A DNA stretch of 45,431 nt from Methanothermobacter sp. Its GTDB lineage: Archaea; Methanobacteriota; Methanobacteria; Methanobacteriales; DSM-23052. This document shows positions 18,094 through 27,370 of the stretch, piece after piece. A program made the position numbers and the translations under genes. Under the pieces are notes generated by a model. It had not been told where the DNA came from. It saw only the letters and a list, made by a program, of their open reading frames with translations, and did not search any database. The DNA is taken from positions 77,782-123,212 of the forward strand of contig JASFYN010000004.1 in the NCBI GenBank assembly GCA_030055615.1. The letters run 5' to 3'. Position 1 is the first letter of the stretch. The number at the start of each line of letters is the position of its first letter.

Positions 18094-19560
18094 TCAAATT
18101 ATTTTATATTCATGGGATCTTGAAATTACATCCATTTTTTCTTTAGGAGTTAATTTTTTTACTCCAATCATGAAGTGGATTCCTGGAAAGTTGGTGTCAC
18201 CGAAATTACTTAGCCATTTCCCATTGTGCCAGAACCAGTAATCATAATTGGCGGAAATAAAAGCCCATTCCTCATCTGTTTTTGGGTCAATTTCTGGAGG
18301 GAGGTCTTCAACTAAACCCCAAATATTATCGTCCTTGAAGAGAGGACATAATTGGATATCTTCTATCAACTTTTTGATCCTTGATTTTAACTCTTCTTTG
18401 TTAAAGATCCACTTCTGGAATGATGTGTCCACGTAACCGTAGTTTAGCCATTGCCCATTTTCTAGTCCATCTTTTAGTTTTTCATCGAAAGCATAAATTC
18501 CTTTACATCCTGATTTTAAATGTTTGTTCCTGTAATCGTCTGTTTCACAATAATCTAGAGGCTTGTTTTCAGTGCATTTTTTTCTGAAACACCAAAGTGC
18601 GCTCCTCAGAGTCCCTGACTTCATTTGTTCGCCATTTACTATAACTTTTTGCGTTTTCCAACCGGTTGTGTAGTCAAGAAGTTTATATATTTTTTCAATG
18701 TCATCTTCATTGATTTCGAATGTGGCACCATAAATCTTTTCTTTCCCTTCCCCTTCAGTAAAGTATGTTTCTTGCCTTTTGATGAAATCTATTGCCTCTT
18801 CTCTATACTTAGATGTTGAATAACCAAATGTTATAGTCACTTTACCACTACTGGGCTTGTAAATCCTTTTCTTATTTTCAATCTGCCTTTTTGTATGGTT
18901 TATGAGGGCTAATTCTACTTTAAATCCAAGTTTTGATAAAAAGTCGTGCCATTTTAGTTGGTCCTCTGTTATACTGTCATTTTCAGATTTCACTTCCGCA
19001 AAAAAAAGTTCATTATCATTATATAATATTAAATCTGGCAAGCCTCTTCTATTGTTATTGAAATCAGAAAGTAGCCTATGGAATATTTTTAACAACTTTT
19101 CCCTTTCCACTAACTTAAGGGGAATTGCTAATTCATCGATACTAAATGCATTCCAGTCCTCAATAAGTCTACAATTTTTGCCATAGTTTTCCTCGTACGA
19201 TTCAATTAATTTTTGTATTATATCACCATGTAAGAGTTCCTGGCATCTGTTCCTGATAAGATCTCTACGCCTTTCATAAAATTCCTCCTCGAAAAGATCA
19301 GAAGGCATGCCATTAAGCTGCATAAAACTTTTAGAATCGGGAATAAGCCTTTCTATTTTAGCAAAAATAACATGCCAGAAAAGTAGAGAAAGTAGCATCC
19401 ACCAATATGAATTTTCTGCCCAGATTCCATCATATCCCTCTTTTTTGTAATGAAGCAATGCAACTTCCTCAGCAAAACATTCTTTACTGTCTATCAAATA
19501 TTTCGACTTTCTTCCTTGGGAAGATAATCTCTCAGCCTTTATATTCTTGAATGAAATCAT
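18094..19560 (-). CDS. FAN1-like VRR-NUC nuclease with unrecognised C-terminal half
   Basis: The first half of this 488-residue protein matches the nuclease part of FAN1. 'EEVALLHYKKEGYDGIWAEN' (residues 31-50) resembles the FAN1 segment 'E..vL.yY...G..GiHgE', and the VRR-NUC PD-(D/E)xK core is complete: 'GLPDLILY' with D176, 'FFAEVKS' with E189 and K191, then 'DQLKWHDFL' with Q201. VRR-NUC enzymes are structure-specific DNA nucleases in crosslink repair, phage or restriction systems. Residues about 250-488 match nothing I recognise; they hold a Cys/His cluster (C-x4-C-x8-C, then H-x4-C) that might bind zinc, and a Trp/Tyr-rich end. The gene stands alone between AT-rich flanks, suggesting acquisition. 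GGGAGAAGTGG precedes ATG 19560. Confidence 0.8.
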   Translation of the reverse strand: MISFKNIKAERLSSQGRKSKYLIDSKECFAEEVALLHYKKEGYDGIWAENSYWWMLLSLLFWHVIFAKIERLIPDSKSFMQLNGMPSDLFEEEFYERRRDLIRNRCQELLHGDIIQKLIESYEENYGKNCRLIEDWNAFSIDELAIPLKLVEREKLLKIFHRLLSDFNNNRRGLPDLILYNDNELFFAEVKSENDSITEDQLKWHDFLSKLGFKVELALINHTKRQIENKKRIYKPSSGKVTITFGYSTSKYREEAIDFIKRQETYFTEGEGKEKIYGATFEINEDDIEKIYKLLDYTTGWKTQKVIVNGEQMKSGTLRSALWCFRKKCTENKPLDYCETDDYRNKHLKSGCKGIYAFDEKLKDGLENGQWLNYGYVDTSFQKWIFNKEELKSRIKKLIEDIQLCPLFKDDNIWGLVEDLPPEIDPKTDEEWAFISANYDYWFWHNGKWLSNFGDTNFPGIHFMIGVKKLTPKEKMDVISRSHEYKII

Positions 19561-19910
19561 TTAAATCCACTTCTCCCAAGAATTTCATCTCATTATCTAA
19601 TATCAGCTGTGGTTAATTGTCTTTAATGGTATTAATTAAATGTAAGAAAAACTTTAAATATTTTTCTAAAAGCTTCCGATTTTGTAAGAATATTTCTGTT
19701 CATATAACATAAAATCCCAATTTTTTTACAATATCTAAACTTTTATTAACTTAAGGGTAGAAACATTTATCAAAATCCAAAATTGACCCCTTTTTATTCC
19801 CCCATAATTTTGACTTCGAAGATCCATGGACTCCATGCCCAAGGTATTACGATTTACTATCAAATAATTAATTATTTTTAGCTACTGAGGTTTCCATCAT
19901 TAAAAAATTA
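19561..19910. other. AT-rich intergenic stretch
   Basis: About 350 bases lie upstream of the VRR-NUC gene and downstream of the cupin gene. The part at 19640-19760 is rich in A/T runs and contains TATA-like candidates on the minus strand (for example 'aatatttaaag' near 19650-19670). No gene is seen. Confidence 0.45.
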
Positions 19911-20273
19911 TTATAGTACTTCTTCGTTTTTTCTTCGCCAAGGAGGAGACACAACACACAAAAAGGAAAGCATGGAATCGCCACTGTTCTCAATATACTG
20001 CACAGCCTTGGCTGGAATATAAATAGCATCTCCCATCCTGACCTTTTTCGTCTCATCATCAATATGCATTATACCCTCGCCCTCTAGGATATAGTAGACT
20101 TCCATGGATTCTTTTAGACGGTGTGGTAGCGAAGCCTCGCCAGGTTTAAGGATGGCATGAGCCAAACTAAAATTCATCTTCAAGCTTTCATGTTGAGGAT
20201 GCAAAAGTTCACAGAGCAGGGTACCATCCAAAACTCTTTCATACTTACAATCTATAACATTCTTAACAATCAC
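19911..20273 (-). CDS. small cupin-domain protein
   Basis: This 120-residue single-domain cupin starts with GTG 20273 behind AGGAGGGG. The two cupin motifs are visible: 'ILKPGEASLPHRLKESMEVYYILEGEG' spans motif 1 (residues about 41-67) with one metal-ligand histidine and a glutamate, and 'GDAIYIPAKAVQYIENSG' is motif 2 (81-98), where Gln replaces the usual last histidine. Such proteins bind small ligands or act as isomerases or dioxygenases; the role here is unknown. The gene is divergent from the small helical protein gene at 20347, with 73 bases between their starts. Confidence 0.85.
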   Translation of the reverse strand: MIVKNVIDCKYERVLDGTLLCELLHPQHESLKMNFSLAHAILKPGEASLPHRLKESMEVYYILEGEGIMHIDDETKKVRMGDAIYIPAKAVQYIENSGDSMLSFLCVVSPPWRRKNEEVL

Positions 20274-20346
20274 TAAAACCCCTCCTACAATAAGATTATG
20301 TAAAGTGGAAGATAAAAAGGGAATATGTAAGGAGGTGCAACCTTCA

Positions 20347-20688
20347 ATGGATAATGAAGTACTTGTATTCCATTATGCTGACCGGGCAAAGGCATTCATA
20401 ATAGAAACATTCAGACTATTCGAACAATACCAACAATTAAACAATAGCAAGGAATTGGACAAACTCATGCTAGAAATATTCAAAGGGTGCGAAAAAGAGA
20501 TAACACTCGGAAAAACCATATGCTCCAAGGTAAATTGGGCGAAAGATTACTTTGAAGATGCTTCAAAATTGGCCAGGGAACTTATAAGGGACTTCAACCG
20601 CCAAGACCATGAAAGAGTGGAAGAAGATCTCAGGAATATGTTGAATAAAATGACAACCTGCGCAGCCACAGCAGAAACGAAAATATAA
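20347..20688 (+). CDS. small helical protein, unknown function
   Basis: I chose ATG 20347 because AAGGAGGTG (20329-20337) lies nine bases upstream; the longer frame from GTG 20305 would include the ribosome binding site. The 113-residue product is charged, almost entirely helical and soluble, with two cysteines in the middle and a C-terminal 'TTCAATAETKI'. I do not recognise the family. It shares its promoter region with the divergent cupin gene. Confidence 0.7.
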   Translation: MDNEVLVFHYADRAKAFIIETFRLFEQYQQLNNSKELDKLMLEIFKGCEKEITLGKTICSKVNWAKDYFEDASKLARELIRDFNRQDHERVEEDLRNMLNKMTTCAATAETKI

Positions 20689-20886
20689 ACTGAAAACTAG
20701 GAGTAATCTTGTAAAGTGATTATAACATGAAATTAATTTCTTATTCAACGTTTTTTTATCAGCTGAGAGTTTAAGGTGTATTAGTTTTTGCGGAATTCAA
20801 GTTTTCTTAATTGTATTTAAGATTATCTTTATCCTTTTACATGAGAAAAGCTGTTATAAGATTCATAGTTTTTAAACGCGCCTTTT

Positions 20887-21229
20887 TCACTCGAGTTCCA
20901 AAAATAGTTTTGAAATTTTATCTCTCAACACCGGAGCTTTATTTTTGGCAACGTCCCAGACTATATCTAGATTCACCCCGAAATAAAAGTGTATCAGTTT
21001 GTCTCTCATTCTCGCGATCTTCTTCCATTCTATATCGCTGTGTCTATCTTTCAGTTCATCAGATTATATTCTTAGCGGCCTCACCCATTATCTCAATATC
21101 TCGTAATACTGCATCTTGTGTTTTTATGTCTTCTACAAATTTATCATATACCATATTTGTGAAATTAATAATCCTGTTACAAGCTTCAAGTATATCAAGC
21201 AGAAACTCTTTATCACCTCTACGAGACAT
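20887..21229 (-). pseudogene. hepT: HepT (HEPN RNase toxin), single frameshift
   Basis: From ATG 21229 the frame encodes the N-terminal half of a DUF86/HepT protein ('VLRDIEIMGEAAKNI'), then meets TGA. One base out of frame, near 21063-21070, it continues 'SDELKDRHSDIEWKKIARM' and 'RDKLIHFYFG', a perfect R-x4-H-x-Y HEPN active site, to TGA 20887. The break lies before the catalytic motif, so the RNase would be lost, while the MNT partner (21219-21536) is intact. The ATG overlaps the last 11 bases of the MNT gene, showing a two-gene operon. Confidence 0.85.
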
Positions 21230-21536
21230 ATATCACATTCTCCTCAATGTCTTTTCGAATATGTTCTATCCTTATACTTTTCACTCCCTCTTTTGTAAGG
21301 AGATCAATTTTTTTACCCAGTATCTTCTCTAGATATTCTCCAAGATTTAGAAAATTCTCAAGGGTTGCCTCGCCCTTTTCGGATTCTACCAATATATCTA
21401 TATCACTTTTACCTCTCTGCCTTCCTTTTGCATATGATCCAAACAAACCTATCCTTTTAACTCCAAATCTTTTAATCTTATCTTTATTTTCATCTATTTT
21501 TCTCAATATCTCTTCGGAAGTCAGCAATCGTTTCAC
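21219..21536 (-). CDS. mntA: MNT-type nucleotidyltransferase antitoxin
   Basis: This 105-residue minimal nucleotidyltransferase has the motif G33-S34 followed by D45-x-D47 ('FGSYAKGRQRGKSDIDILV'). MntA antitoxins neutralise HepT by adding AMP to the tyrosine of its R-x4-H-x-Y site (type VII toxin-antitoxin). An N-terminal helix (about 5-24) precedes the domain, and the length is normal. The gene overlaps the hepT start by 11 bases. It appears functional although its toxin partner is frameshifted. A second, fully decayed pair lies at 8680-9500. Confidence 0.88.
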   Translation of the reverse strand: MKRLLTSEEILRKIDENKDKIKRFGVKRIGLFGSYAKGRQRGKSDIDILVESEKGEATLENFLNLGEYLEKILGKKIDLLTKEGVKSIRIEHIRKDIEENVIYVS

Positions 21537-23240
21537 CCTAACTTTAATAAATTTTCGAACTAAAATCGTTCATAAATCCAAAGGGATGAAGATATAAAAT
21601 ATATTTCACACATCAAGTTTATATTTTTATATTTTTTTTATTTGCAAGCCGCCAAAAATATGATCATCCTCTGTAAAAAGCCAATTCTTCATGCAATACA
21701 TCATGGATCTTACTATTATGTTCAGGGCGTGGCTGGAAAGCTTTGCGGTTATAATAACCAGAATCAAAATGTGGAAGCGCTGGAAGTCCAGCGAAAATCT
21801 TATAAGCGCTTCAATCCCTACATAATGTCCAATGGCACTCTTATCTAAAGTAGCATACAAGTTAATCATAATATGTGCAACATATGGTGAAAAGTGTGCT
21901 GACGGGCACATACGACTATCAGCTACAAGCCTTTCCCATCTTCTACATCTAGATACTCCTCTAAGGAGGCCATTCAATTGCTCTTATCATTATTCAAGTA
22001 TGCGTAGTGGCTTCTAATGTCTTCTTGTCATTATGATAATCTTGAAGACAGATGTTATAGTCACTTATCTTTTTAGGAACGATAATTTTGTATTGAATAC
22101 CTTCTAATTTTCTACCAAGCAAATGATTGATATAATTCGTGCAGACTGTGGGAGAAAACATATCCCCTCATATTACATGCAAGAATTTAATGATCTAGCT
22201 ACTTCCAGCATTTTAACAATTAATATCACCTATGTAAAAGATCCAAATATTTCTAAATATTTTGAAACATGGGGGTGTAGGCACTGGATTTTAATGAAAT
22301 ACACCAATAGGAAACATTGGAATTCACAATCGAAGACTTCCAATAACCAAAAATAATAATACAATGGGGTAAACGACGCAAAAAGAAAATAAAAAGCATT
22401 TTAACAATGTTAAAAACATTTTAAAAAGATCTAGCATTCTCACCACTTAGTCTAGATCACTTTATCTAATATAACAAAATAAGACCGCCGAATTAACCCT
22501 AAACAAACCATCAGCCCGAAAACCCACCTAAGACCCGCTTTATTCGTCCGATGATTAGCCCGCACCTTCGCTTGCATTCGGTAGCGGAATTTTTATTATT
22601 TACACAAATTTTGATACGATGTTACATGGTTTGGGAGTTGTATAGTATCGCTTTTTTTGCTATGCACTTAATAAAATAGGGTTATCCAGTATTTTACAAG
22701 GCCAGGGAGCTCCATATTTGCTTTTTCCATCCCGCACGGTAAAGTATTTTTTTCAACTTCTTTATCCAAGGATCCACACACTCTGGGTGCTGATAGTCCC
22801 CCCATGATTGTTTTGTCATGGCAGCCTTTCCTTTATTTGCTCAAAAGAATTAGGGGGGGCGAAGCCTATAGCAAAATGTGGACACCAAAACCATGTTAGG
22901 GTTTTGATCATCTCCAATAATATGCTGTCTATTATGGCCCACACCACCCAGATAGATAACTAAAAAATGTACCTTATGCACCTCAATGTTTCATCCCACC
23001 CAAGCTTGGGGGGTTTTTCAGAGTAAACTTTCTAATAACATGGCAGTTAAGGACTAGGTGTTTGAACGTCGTTGCGTTGATTGTAGAATTGGTGTGCAAC
23101 ATCCTGTACCATTCCAATGCTTCATCCAGGGATCTTGAAGGGATCCTTGACATCATTCTCTTTGAGGATTGGTGTTTTGACCTTTTCTCACAGCATGCCA
23201 AGCCATATCATAATATCCCTGATAAGACGAACTAATAATA
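21537..23240. other. 1.7 kb of non-coding or decayed DNA
   Basis: No gene with a ribosome binding site or known motif is seen. Several short minus-strand frames look coding-like but I cannot name them: 21627-21977 (116 codons, no recognised similarity), about 22010-22150 ('NHLLGRKLEGIQYKIIVP'), and 22983-23201 (72 codons). The last could be the tail of a degraded transposase, but no terminal inverted repeats or target duplication were found. The stretch is probably a graveyard of older accessory genes. Confidence 0.4.
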
Positions 23241-23516
23241 TCAGGTAATAATAGTTAGAGTAACCTGAAATATCCTAGTCTCTGTCCATTTCATCCCCTT
23301 AACTTTCCCTATCCAATATAAGAGGACGAAAGAAAAACTGAGGGGTAGAGGAACTCCCCAAACATCTGATTCGATAGCATAGATAGCAGCAAGCAGCGCA
23401 CTACTTATAAACCCGCAGAAAAGAAAAGCCAACCTCTTTCCTATGAGGAGCCCTAGCGCTCCTATGAGAGAACCTATGATACCAATCATCTCTAGCATAG
23501 ATATGGTCCAGTGCAA
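23241..23516 (-). CDS. small three-helix membrane protein
   Basis: This 91-residue protein starts with TTG 23516 seven bases after GGAGG. It has three hydrophobic helices (about residues 8-25, 29-48 and 54-72) and a short charged tail. The small membrane fold and 'GVPLPLSFSFVLLYW' loosely recall PnuC-like carriers, but the resemblance is too weak for a name. It follows the surface-protein relic at 23548-24920 on the same strand and could once have been co-transcribed with it. Confidence 0.6.
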   Translation of the reverse strand: MHWTISMLEMIGIIGSLIGALGLLIGKRLAFLFCGFISSALLAAIYAIESDVWGVPLPLSFSFVLLYWIGKVKGMKWTETRIFQVTLTIIT

Positions 23517-23547
23517 GTTTAAACCTCCACACTCTCATCCATCATCT

Positions 23548-24920
23548 CTATACCACCTCCACTACCTCCACACTCTTATCTATCGTATCTAGACCGCCCC
23601 ATATTAGAGAAATATCACCCCCTAGCTCGGAGATGCATTCTGGAGTGAGTAGACCTTCACTACAAGCCTCTCCAGTACATGCGATAATCAACTTCAAAGT
23701 ACCCAGACCTACAAAGAACAATCCTTTGAGAAATTCGTTCCAGTTTTTTATTTTTATTTGTTGGGTGTGTGTTGTGGTAGCATGCTCCTCCTGTTCCTGC
23801 TGCGCCGCTTAGCCATCCTAGTAGTGGATAGTATTTGTCGATTATTGTTTGCCCGTCTGATGCAAGGTCTATAAACATGTAGACTTGGCCTGGTGTATCT
23901 ATCTCTAGGTATTCTATGTAGCATGGGTCATGGTAGATGGTTGCATTTCCGTTTTCTAATGCGCTTAGGATTTCCTTAACTGGGGATATCGTGTTGATCC
24001 CTATTTTATTTAGCATTATTGTTTCTAGTTCTTTGATGAGCAGGCCTCTTGCAATGTTAAATGCTTTCACCCTTTTGAGATAATCGCGGGGGTCGCTGTT
24101 CATTTCATCCCAGAGATTGTAGTCATTGTGGCTAATGAGGGTGCAAGCTGGGGTGTGCATGTAAGTATATCCGTCCCCTCCGATGAATCCGAGGTTGGTG
24201 ACGCCGCAGATCATGAATATGGGATGTATGTAGGTTTTGGGCTGCTATTCGCAGGGCATCATCCCAATGTTTTGAATGCTGTTAGGAATGTTCCATAGGC
24301 CGCTGTCTTCCATGGTGTTTCGAAGTGGCATGTTTCCCAGTTTGCCCTGATTGGATCTGGGAGCTCGGGTCCAGCTATGCACAGGCTTATCACTTCTTCA
24401 AAACCTGCATCACCACCCGCCCACAAATTCTTGTAATGGACGTTCACATCTTTGCTGAATAGGAGGGAAGGCCATGATTGATATGCGGGTTTGTATTTGA
24501 AAGCGATTTTAATAGGATTTCCAGGTTTCATGGTCGCTTGGCCATCCTTCTCTGAATCCTTCGTAAAGCCATGGGTCATAGAAGCTCCATTTTCCCATGG
24601 TCTGACCATTTACGATCACGCCTATTTGTTCAACTGCTCCAGTATCATCCTCGAAATGTTCAATTGGCCCGGCATCTCTGAAATAGACGCTTATCCAAGT
24701 CACGTCATCTGGATTAACTAGGATATTTATCTTGGGATGGTGGCGATCCTGCAGGTCCTGATATTGTCCAACCCTTTGTCTGGTTTATCTCTATGGTTAC
24801 ATTACCAGGGTTTTGAGAAGTGCAACCCGGCGCCACTATATCATATGTTGAATTCGATGCTGAAACACCACCTATAAGAAGGGAACATAACAATGCGAAA
24901 AACAAAACCCTTCTTAACAT
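23548..24920 (-). pseudogene. secreted surface protein relic (family of 28017-30507), several frameshifts
   Basis: From ATG 24920 (GGGGGGTGAAAAG upstream) the gene encodes a signal peptide ('LLCSLLIGGVSA') and a secreted protein, then changes frame near 24740, 24530, 24275, 24225 and 23725. Joined, the pieces give about 450 residues and end with a hydrophobic segment and 'TIDKSVEVVEVV' before TAG 23548. The middle resembles the intact paralogue: an 'AFN-AR' motif, a 'P(I/V)..I...L.NG' section and an aromatic 'ACYH/AYCYYH' section appear in the same order. The promoter is nearly identical to that of the paralogue. With five or more frameshifts it cannot work. The biochemical function of the family is unknown. 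Confidence 0.75.
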
Positions 24921-24945
24921 TCTTTTCACCCCCCAAATAAAATAG

Positions 24946-24981
24946 TAATACAAAATCGTATAAAAAGATTACTACTAGGTG
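24946..24981 (-). promoter_or_regulatory. promoter element shared with 30529-30564 (copy 1)
   Basis: This 36-bp element matches 30529-30564 at 34 of 36 positions. On the minus strand it contains 'tttttatacga' as TATA box, about 40 bases upstream of ATG 24920. The flanking DNA is not similarly conserved, so it is probably a retained promoter with possible regulatory bases. Confidence 0.7.
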
Positions 24982-25019
24982 AAAACAGAAAAGCTTATCA
25001 AGCAAAAGCCAATACTGCC

Positions 25020-25265
25020 TCATCCCCACCGTAGAGTACCATCAAGGTTCTTGGCATTTTCAGCATCATGATAATTGCACATCATATGTTAGCTGTGATA
25101 ATACATGATATCTCCCGTGTTTTGTTAAGCAGGAGCACCTGGAAGAACAATTATAAGTAGTAAAAATATTATAAATGTGAGGATTTCGATTGCCCCTTTT
25201 TCTTCGCCTTTAAACGCTTTCTTAGACTAGATAAAATAGGAGTACAAAATTTATCATTAAAAGAA
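25020..25265 (-). pseudogene. mini-relic: degenerate promoter, signal peptide and C-terminal scrap of surface family
   Basis: A diverged copy of the shared promoter lies at about 25225-25265. Downstream on the minus strand a frame without a start codon reads 'GAIEILTFIIFLLLIIVLPGAPA', like a signal peptide (about 25140-25210; only its outline is given here). It ends in TAA, and after further stops comes 'AKNLDGTLRWG' ending at 25020, matching the C terminus of the neighbouring relic ('PKNPDGSLRWEDA'). It looks like a family member that lost nearly all its middle. Confidence 0.5.
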
Positions 25266-25392
25266 ACACTAACAATAATCTGACCTGTGCCTGCATCACT
25301 GCATATGATCTAATGGCCAGCAAAGTTACTGGAACCATGAAAGATGACAAAATAACCGCAATATAATAAAGAAGCCTAAATGTATCGAGCAT
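25222..25392 (-). CDS. possible 56-residue two-helix membrane protein
   Basis: ATG 25392 overlaps the end of the preceding relic and follows GAGGTGGGAGG, so translation is plausible. The product would have two hydrophobic helices ('LLYYIAVILSSFMVPVTLLA' and 'LLLVFLLMINFVLLFYLV'). However, the second helix is encoded by the degenerate promoter copy, and the neighbouring unit shows a similar accidental frame reading into its promoter. It may therefore be a by-product of the repeat structure. Confidence 0.3.
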   Translation of the reverse strand: MLDTFRLLYYIAVILSSFMVPVTLLAIRSYAVMQAQVRLLLVFLLMINFVLLFYLV

Positions 25393-25925
25393 CCTCCCAC
25401 CTCAAACTACCATCAGGGTTCTTCGGTATTTCAATATAGTGTATACAATTATCCGCACCAATGTATGCTTCCAGTTTGTATCCATATATCGGGCCACGAT
25501 GAAGGGATATATACTTCCAGTATTCCCTAATGATCCCTTATATTAAGAATCAAATCCCCTTCTCCCTTAATACAACCAATAAGGCTAAATCCAGTTGCCG
25601 CAAAGGATCCTCCTTCTAACATAAAATAACAGCCACCAACCACACCTACTGCATCTACAATATCCCATGGGATGTATGTTTGATGTTCCACTATAAATTC
25701 TTTGATGCTGCCTGTAATGTTGTTGAGGTTGGAGTGTATTGTTGTTGCGTATGCTGCTATGTTAACTCCTAGAGGCCCTGACCCACCAAGCCATAACCGA
25801 GTATATCAAAGGTTATGGGGTTATTTAGGGCGAGTCGCATTGAAGCTATAAGACCCATGAAGGCTTTTCTCTCGCTGTTCTTTAAGCCTTCAAAGGTTTG
25901 CTGTGCTATTACCCCAAGAGTGACT
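25376..25925 (-). pseudogene. 5'-truncated surface-protein relic after TPR gene
   Basis: Coding-like sequence starts directly after the stop of the TPR gene ('KVTLGVIAQQTFEGLKN'), shifts frame near 25775 and again near 25525, and ends with 'NPDGSLRWEDARYI' before TAG 25376. It has no start codon, signal peptide or ribosome binding site of its own. The 'NxDGxLRW' end recurs in the mini-relic at 25020. It looks like the C-terminal part of another member of the secreted family. Confidence 0.55.
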
Positions 25926-26933
25926 TTAGCCTTTCATTTGGAGTTCTTTCAGGGCTTTTTTGGCTTTTTTGTATTCTGGGTCTATTTTCAGGGCTCTTTT
26001 GTAGGATTTTTTGGCTTTTTGGTGTTTTCCAAGTTTTTGTAGTGTTTTTCCTTGCATGTACCATAGTGTTTTGTTTTGGGGGTTTAGTTTGAGGGCTTTC
26101 TCGTGGCATTTCAGGGCTTCCTCTGGTTTTTTGAGGTCTTCCAAGATTATCCCTTTCCATTTCCATGCATCGACGAATTCTGGGTTTATTTCAAGGGCTT
26201 TTTCAAAGCATTCCAGCGCCTCCTCATATTTTCCAAGTTTCCTGAGGAGTACTCCCTTGTTAGCCCATGTTCTATCGTCTTCTGGATCTATTTGTAGTGC
26301 CCTTTCATAGCATTCCATTGCTTCATCATATCTCTTAAGTTCTTCAAGAATTAGTGCTTTGTTGTTCCATGCCTCTACGAATTCTGCGTTTATCTGTAAT
26401 GCTTTTTCATAGCATTCCAGCGCATCCTCATATTTTCCAAGACTGCGTAATCCGTTACCTTTATTATACCATGCTTTTGCATTTTTTTGGTTTATTTTTA
26501 GTGCTTTTTCAAAGCATTCTATTGCTTTTTCAGGTTTACCGATTGTGTCAAGGAGCGCTCCTTTGTTGCTCCATGTTCCATCGTCTTCTGGATCTATTTG
26601 TAGTGCCCTTTCATAGCATTCCATTGCTTCATCATATCTCTTAAGTTCTTTAAGGACTACTCCTTTGTTGTTCCATGCTTCTGCTAGTTTTGGATTGTTT
26701 TTGAGGATTTTTTCATAACATTCTAAGGCTTTCTCTGGTCTTTTGAGTTTTAGTAGTGTCATTGCATTATAGTGCAAGATTTCCGGGTCGTTTGGACTCG
26801 CCTTGAGGGCTTTCCTGAATTCTTTAAGAGCTTCTTTGTATTTTCCCTGTTTTAGGCTTGATCGGCCCCCGTTGAGGTGCCATCCAGCCTTTCCCCTGGC
26901 TATCCAATCCTTTATCTTCTTAAGGGGATTCAT
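25926..26933 (-). CDS. TPR-repeat protein 2
   Basis: This 335-residue cytosolic protein consists of about nine 34-residue TPR units after a short basic N terminus ('MNPLKKIKDWIARGK'). I chose ATG 26933 because it overlaps the stop of the upstream gene (ATGA), a sign of translational coupling; the upstream start of the open frame lies inside the neighbour. TPR arrays bind protein partners and carry no catalysis. Repeat units three apart are nearly identical (71 bp perfect, period 306 bp). The gene follows a C-terminal surface-domain gene, the same order as TPR gene 1. No membrane helix is seen. Confidence 0.9.
   Translation of the reverse strand: MNPLKKIKDWIARGKAGWHLNGGRSSLKQGKYKEALKEFRKALKASPNDPEILHYNAMTLLKLKRPEKALECYEKILKNNPKLAEAWNNKGVVLKELKRYDEAMECYERALQIDPEDDGTWSNKGALLDTIGKPEKAIECFEKALKINQKNAKAWYNKGNGLRSLGKYEDALECYEKALQINAEFVEAWNNKALILEELKRYDEAMECYERALQIDPEDDRTWANKGVLLRKLGKYEEALECFEKALEINPEFVDAWKWKGIILEDLKKPEEALKCHEKALKLNPQNKTLWYMQGKTLQKLGKHQKAKKSYKRALKIDPEYKKAKKALKELQMKG
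26274..26650 (-). repeat. 71-bp perfect repeat, 306-bp period, in TPR gene 2
   Basis: Bases 26274-26344 and 26580-26650 are identical. The 306-bp period equals three TPR units (102 residues), so a block of three repeats was duplicated or converted recently. Confidence 0.9.
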
Positions 26934-27370
26934 GCTCCAGCCTCTCTCAACTTCTTTTCTAGGTAGTTTTTGAATCCTAGTATGCATGCCTCTATCGCCT
27001 CGCGATTCTCATATGTTAACAGGGCCGCAACGCCCATCCCGGTGCCTATTATAGTGCTTCCATGTTCTATGGCCTCCACAACATCCCCATCCTTTAAAGC
27101 CTCCTTGAACAGCTCCCATTCATCCCTCATGAGTTTACATAAATTATTCATAGCCCTTTCTATATCGTCGGGATCGCCAACACCACCACTGCTAACCGCC
27201 CTTAGAATATCTACGGCTTCTCTATACTCATTTACCATTCTACGGGTCCGTCCGTCTGGCTGTCTTGATAGTATTTCAAGATAGTTTTGTATTGGTTGTG
27301 TGTCTCCTGTTAGTAATGTGTAGGTGATGAATGTTGGCAGACCACCTAGTGTTAGTAGTAGTGTAATCAT
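26930..27370 (-). CDS. stand-alone C-terminal domain of the surface-protein family (truncated copy)
   Basis: This 146-residue frame aligns with the last part of the gene at 28017-30507: 'MITLLLTLGG' matches 'IMTLLLTPAG', and near the end 'FKEALKDGDVVEAIEHG' matches 'FYNSLKRGDIVGVVKYG', followed by a helix and a charged tail in both. Similarity begins right after the stop of TPR gene 1, and there is no signal peptide or ribosome binding site, so it is a 5'-truncated duplicate that still has an ATG. Its stop overlaps the start of TPR gene 2 (ATGA). It could be expressed by read-through and serve to couple the TPR gene. I do not recognise the domain. Confidence 0.6.
   Translation of the reverse strand: MITLLLTLGGLPTFITYTLLTGDTQPIQNYLEILSRQPDGRTRRMVNEYREAVDILRAVSSGGVGDPDDIERAMNNLCKLMRDEWELFKEALKDGDVVEAIEHGSTIIGTGMGVAALLTYENREAIEACILGFKNYLEKKLREAGA

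Noticed and set aside
22983-23201. Possible transposase tail
   Set aside because: The resemblance is vague, and no terminal inverted repeats, target duplication or other transposase parts were found.
24841-25029. 62-codon minus-strand ORF reading through promoter copy 1
   Set aside because: It is produced by the promoter sequence itself and ends inside the signal-peptide region of the relic; no separate support.
25815-26644. Several plus-strand ORFs rich in Phe, Leu and Cys
   Set aside because: They are antisense to TPR gene 2 and reflect its repetitive Lys/Glu-rich codons.
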